DNA of 64,000 nt from Actinomycetaceae bacterium TAE3-ERU4 (GTDB lineage: Bacteria > Actinomycetota > Actinomycetes > Actinomycetales > Actinomycetaceae). Location: the NCBI GenBank assembly GCA_019218365.1, contig JAHUUJ010000004.1:62001-126000 (forward strand). The letters are read 5' to 3'. The notes beneath the pieces were generated by a model. It was given only the letters and a program-made list of their open reading frames with translations, searched no databases and had not been told where the DNA came from. How positions within the stretch are numbered: the stretch's first letter is position 1; every line of letters begins with the position of its first letter. Both the position numbers and the translations under genes were made by a program. Below, piece after piece: positions 60,740 to 64,000 of this stretch.

Positions 60740-61837
60740 TTAGTTACCCGCAAACTTTTCACGAATCTTGCCAAAAACTCCACTCTCATTTGGAGGTTGA
60801 CGACGTTCTTCCCCGCGCAGATTAGCTAACTGTTCCAACAGTTCTCTTTGTTGAACATCTAGTTTAGTGGGAACCTCAACATCAATAATTACGATTAAAT
60901 TACCTCGTCCACGGCGTTGCAAACGTCCAACGCCTAGCCCATCCAAAGTAACTGAAGTTCCTGGCTGTGTTCCAGCAGGAATAACAACTTCCTGCATTCC
61001 ATCTAGAGTTTCAATCTCGATTACGGTGCCCAGCGCCGCAGATGTCATCGGAATGGTTACTTCGGTATAAACATTGTCACCGCGTCGACGCAAAGTTGCG
61101 TGGCGGAGTTCTTGGAACTCAACATATAAATCACCGGCAGGCCCACCACCAGGGCCAGTTTCCCCCTGTCCGCTTAAACGAACTCGGGTTCCCTGTTCCA
61201 CGCCTGCAGGAACTTCCACACGAATCTTTTTGCGCGAACGAACACGCCCCTCACCCGCGCATTCAGAACAGGGATTAGGAATCACAGTTCCGTGACCAGC
61301 ACAAGCCGAACAAGGAACTGTAGTTTGCATTCGGCCAAGCATCGTCTGTGCCAAACGAACTACCGAACCAGAACCGTTACAAGTTGTACAGGTGCGTGGA
61401 GAACTTCCCGGCTCACAGCAGCTTCCTTCACAGCGCTGACAAGGAACGGCAGTATCAAGATTTAGTTCCCGGGTACTTCCGAAAGCGATTTCTTCTAAAG
61501 TAACTTCCAGGTAAGCTAACGTATCTTGGCCCCGACGGCCACGTGGAACCGGGCCCGAAGCACCCATACCACCAAAGAAAGTATTAAAAATCTCGGATGC
61601 ATCAAAGCCCATAGATGAGAAGAAGTCCCCACCTTCGCCTCCGCCCATGTCGTAGCGCTGACGCTTGGCAGGGTCAGAGAGTACCTCATAGGCTACCGCC
61701 AGTTCCTTAAACTTTTCCTCAGATTCCTGACCGGCAACATCCGGATGAAGTTTACGGGCAAGACGACGATACGCACGTTTAATTTCATCTTGAGAAGCAT
61801 CCCGTGCCACACCCAGGATTTCATAATAATCGGACAA
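60740..61837 (-). CDS. dnaJ: Molecular chaperone DnaJ
   Basis: 365-residue type I J-protein. The J domain has [20 protein letters not shown] and the HPD motif (KLHPDVAG); a Gly/Phe linker is followed by a zinc domain with [20 protein letters not shown] and CSECAGEG, and two substrate-binding beta domains. The first repeat is CQRCEGS instead of CxxCxGxG, a mild variation. This is the hrcA-linked DnaJ (DnaJ2 type) of actinobacteria, 20 bp downstream of hrcA. Confidence 0.96.
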   Translation of the reverse strand: MSDYYEILGVARDASQDEIKRAYRRLARKLHPDVAGQESEEKFKELAVAYEVLSDPAKRQRYDMGGGEGGDFFSSMGFDASEIFNTFFGGMGASGPVPRGRRGQDTLAYLEVTLEEIAFGSTRELNLDTAVPCQRCEGSCCEPGSSPRTCTTCNGSGSVVRLAQTMLGRMQTTVPCSACAGHGTVIPNPCSECAGEGRVRSRKKIRVEVPAGVEQGTRVRLSGQGETGPGGGPAGDLYVEFQELRHATLRRRGDNVYTEVTIPMTSAALGTVIEIETLDGMQEVVIPAGTQPGTSVTLDGLGVGRLQRRGRGNLIVIIDVEVPTKLDVQQRELLEQLANLRGEERRQPPNESGVFGKIREKFAGN

Positions 61838-61857
61838 AATAACTATTCCTTATTCCC

Positions 61858-62880
61858 TTATCGTTCCAATGTTCTCGACAAATAACTAGCGACAGTCCTC
61901 ACTGCCGACATAGCCGAGGCATAGTCCATTCTTGTCGGACCAATAACGCCTAGCTGAGAAGAGGTATCTCCCCCACCATAGCTAGCAGCCACTACCGATA
62001 CTTCAGATAGAGCCTCATCGTGGTTTTCACTACCAATACTTACATGTACGTCCTCAAGATTCGTGTATTCCTCGAATAAACGCAACAGTGCCGCGTGTTC
62101 TTCAAGAGCTTCAATGATAGCCCCAATATCACCGGTAAATTCCTGTCCGGAGCGAGCCAAGTTAGAGATTCCTGCAACTACCAATTTCTGTCTACAAACC
62201 GGCTGTAGTACTGCTATCATTTGGCGAATAATTAAAGTTGCTGCAGAGACCAAATTTGTGGGTATAAACGGGATAATTTCCGTTGCGGTAGCTTCAAAGG
62301 TATCTATCGGCAAACCTGCCAAACGCACGTTTAATTGAGTTCTTAATATTTCCGTCTCTAAAGAATCAAGATCTTCCGGCATCTCAACTACAATCTGCTC
62401 AACATCTCCCACATCAGTGATTGCTACCACCATCAAGCGGCGAGGAGAAAGAGAGACCAGTTCAACATGCTGCAGCGTCTGACAGGAGCTAACCGGATAT
62501 TGCGCAACCGCAGCATGACTTGTTAATTGAGCTAGAAGACGAACAGTTTTCTGCATCACTTCACCGACACCCATAGGAGTCGTTAAAAATGTCTGAATTG
62601 CTTTCTTCTGTGCCGTTGACAAAGGGCGCAGTTGTCCAATCTGATTTACAAACTCACGATAACCACGTTCGGTTGGAACGCGTCCCGCCGAAGTATGCGG
62701 TTGGTAAATATATCCAGCTTCTTCAAGTACCGCCATATCATTACGCACGGTAGCGGAAGATACATTCATCTCGTGACGTTCCACTAAAGCTTTTGAAGCA
62801 ACCGGTTCACGAGTTTGTATATAGTCACGCACAAGTGCCCACAAAACCGCTCTACGCCGCGGGTGCGCTAGCTCATCCAT
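61858..62880 (-). CDS. hrcA: Heat-inducible transcription repressor HrcA
   Basis: 340-residue repressor of class I heat-shock genes. The winged HTH (RRAVLWALVRDYIQTREPVAS, SSATVRNDMAVLEEAGYI) and the GAF-like core (TSAGRVPTERGYREFV, GPTRMDYASAMSAVRTV) are typical; only parts are quoted. A CIRCE element lies 47 bp upstream, so the gene is autoregulated together with dnaJ. AGGCGGG precedes the ATG. Confidence 0.96.
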   Translation of the reverse strand: MDELAHPRRRAVLWALVRDYIQTREPVASKALVERHEMNVSSATVRNDMAVLEEAGYIYQPHTSAGRVPTERGYREFVNQIGQLRPLSTAQKKAIQTFLTTPMGVGEVMQKTVRLLAQLTSHAAVAQYPVSSCQTLQHVELVSLSPRRLMVVAITDVGDVEQIVVEMPEDLDSLETEILRTQLNVRLAGLPIDTFEATATEIIPFIPTNLVSAATLIIRQMIAVLQPVCRQKLVVAGISNLARSGQEFTGDIGAIIEALEEHAALLRLFEEYTNLEDVHVSIGSENHDEALSEVSVVAASYGGGDTSSQLGVIGPTRMDYASAMSAVRTVASYLSRTLER

Positions 62881-62926
62881 CTTACCCGCCTTTTAGGTGT
62901 ACACATTGAATAACTAAAGCACAAAA

Positions 62927-62953
62927 ATAGCACTCTACAATACAGACTGCTAA
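62927..62953. promoter_or_regulatory. CIRCE element (HrcA operator)
   Basis: ATAGCACTC-N9-GACTGCTAA matches the CIRCE consensus TTAGCACTC-N9-GAGTGCTAA with two mismatches and the exact 9-bp spacer. It lies 47-73 bp upstream of hrcA and 87-113 bp upstream of the divergent DUF3097 gene, so it could control both. Confidence 0.88.
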
Positions 62954-63039
62954 CCGTGCTCTATTTGTTCACAAACCGCTAAGTCTAGAATCTGAAAATA
63001 AACACGGCTTTCCCGCTTATAACCGTTACCCTTATTCCT

Positions 63040-63927
63040 ATGGATCGTTATGGACAGGACATTCTAAGTTCAAACCCGCACGAATACGGAGATTTCGCCC
63101 GCTACCAGCATGCCCGAAAAATGTCAGCAGAATACGGGGAACTATTCGAAGAAATAGAAACAGGATGGTGCGGAATCGTAACGAAGGTAGAGAAGTCGGG
63201 CGGACTACACCTCGTGGAGTTAGAGAACCGTCACGGGAAAAAACGAGCTTTCGAACTCGGACCAGGTTTTCTTTACGAAGGAGAACCCGTAATACTAACC
63301 GCCCCAATCCCTAAAACTATAAAATCAACTCCCCCACACAGAGCCTCACTCGGGAGCAAAATTACTAATTCCGGCTCAAGAGCTATTCCCCTGCATAGAG
63401 CACAGATTGCCAAACCAAGTCGCATCTGGGTTGAAGGAAAACATGATGCCGAGCTTGTAGAACATGTCTGGGGAGATGACCTCAGAGCTGAAGGAATTGT
63501 CGTCTGCTTACTGGATGGAGCAGATAATCTATTAAAAATACTCCAAGAATTTTCTCCCACCCCACAAGCACGAGCCGGAATTCTTCTTGACCACCTAATT
63601 GATGGAACCAAAGAATCCAAAATTGCAACTGAAGTAAACTCCCATTTCCCTCCCAATAGTGTATTCATCACAGGCCACCCATTTATTGATGTCTGGCACG
63701 CTATAAAACCAGCACGGCTTGGATTAAAATCTTGGCCGGCTATTCCCCGCACACAAGACTTCAAGAGCGGCACCCTCAAAGCCCTAAACTGGCCCCACCA
63801 AGACTACAGCGATATCGCACAAGGTTGGCAAAGGATGCTTCGAAGAGTAAGAGATTACAGGGACTTAGAAGCAGCTTTCCTGGGAAGAGTGGAAGAACTA
63901 ATAGATTTTGTTACTATTCCTGCATAG
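63040..63927 (+). CDS. DUF3097 family protein
   Basis: 295 residues. An N-terminal SH3-like part (TGWCGIVTKVEKSGGLHLVE) is followed by a TOPRIM-like region (IWVEGKHDAELVEHVWGDDL, GIVVCLLDGADN, ARAGILLDHLIDGTKESKIA); only parts are quoted. The family is actinobacterial and usually lies next to hrcA-dnaJ; its function is unknown, though the TOPRIM features suggest a nucleic-acid role. No ribosome-binding site precedes the ATG. It is divergent from hrcA and shares the intergenic CIRCE. Confidence 0.85.
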   Translation: MDRYGQDILSSNPHEYGDFARYQHARKMSAEYGELFEEIETGWCGIVTKVEKSGGLHLVELENRHGKKRAFELGPGFLYEGEPVILTAPIPKTIKSTPPHRASLGSKITNSGSRAIPLHRAQIAKPSRIWVEGKHDAELVEHVWGDDLRAEGIVVCLLDGADNLLKILQEFSPTPQARAGILLDHLIDGTKESKIATEVNSHFPPNSVFITGHPFIDVWHAIKPARLGLKSWPAIPRTQDFKSGTLKALNWPHQDYSDIAQGWQRMLRRVRDYRDLEAAFLGRVEELIDFVTIPA

Positions 63928-63974
63928 GACACATCAATGTTGCGAACCATTCTCATTTGACTTAAGTTTTTAGT

Positions 63975-64000
63975 ATGTACAAAAAAATTGCTTTACTTTC
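63975..64000 (+). CDS. Possible start of a further gene (cut by window end)
   Basis: ATG 63975 opens MYKKIALL, which looks like the start of a signal peptide, and stays open to the window edge. TAAGTT lies six bases upstream, the leaderless spacing seen elsewhere in this window; no ribosome-binding site. Only eight full codons are visible, so this is tentative. Confidence 0.3.

Noticed and set aside
63957-63962. TTGACT near the window end as a -35 box
   Set aside because: No -10 hexamer occurs at 16-18 bp before the window ends.

Overview
This window is a chromosomal, mostly housekeeping segment of an actinobacterium. The gene order is classic for the phylum: miaB-cinA-recX-recA-clgR-pgsA-ftsK, rnj-dapA-dapB, pnp-rpsO-ribF-truB-rbfA-infB-ylxR-nusA-rimP, dnaG-dgt, and zur-uppS-recO-era-(CNNM)-ybeY-phoH-rsmE-dnaJ-hrcA. 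An LysX-type fusion of lysyl-phosphatidylglycerol synthase with lysyl-tRNA synthetase supports the same assignment. The base composition looks low for the phylum (judged by eye, mid-40s % GC). I lean towards an Actinomycetaceae-like organism, but the genus is not decided by what I can see. No prophage, insertion sequence or CRISPR array was seen.

Layout. 1-4.9 kb: tRNA modification (miaB, cut by the window edge), pncC/cinA, recX, recA with an SOS box, clgR and pgsA, all on the minus strand. 5-18.3 kb: ftsK, a PfkB kinase, lysX, rnj, dapA, a GNAT acetyltransferase, dapB, an esterase and an M16 peptidase in one tightly packed minus-strand run. 18.4-23.8 kb: pnp, rpsO, ribF, truB and rbfA. 24.1-33.3 kb is the accessory-looking part: a manganese/iron-type ABC importer with a DtxR/MntR-like regulator, a four-gene Gtr-like envelope glycosylation cassette, a Cys/His-rich metallothionein-like gene overlapping an SmtB-type ArsR sensor, and a small DUF1540 protein. 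33.4-38.2 kb: the infB-ylxR-nusA-rimP operon, with a divergent unknown lipoprotein. 39.5-43.7 kb: two tRNAs, a small protein of unknown function, dnaG and dgt. 43.8-49 kb: a degenerate GH13-like protein, dusB, a YibE/F membrane protein and glyS. 49-54 kb: malEFG with a divergent LacI regulator. 54.1-63.9 kb: zur, the uppS-to-phoH block, rsmE-dnaJ-hrcA preceded by a near-perfect CIRCE element, and a DUF3097 gene.

The most interesting signals concern metals and sugars. A Zur-like box lies just upstream of an ArsR protein that carries the full SmtB alpha-5 zinc-site pattern. The ArsR gene is translationally coupled to a 107-residue protein with 20 Cys and 14 His, arranged much like cyanobacterial smtB/smtA but with a different effector architecture. 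Zur itself is encoded at 54.1 kb. The Mn/Fe importer has a 6-6-6 inverted repeat abutting its -10 box and appears leaderless. A full-length ORF resembling an alpha-glucosidase has lost all three GH13 catalytic carboxylates. Several start codons were moved from the longest ORF to a GTG, TTG or ATG with a clear ribosome-binding site (recA, clgR, pnp, rpsO, malG, uppS and others).
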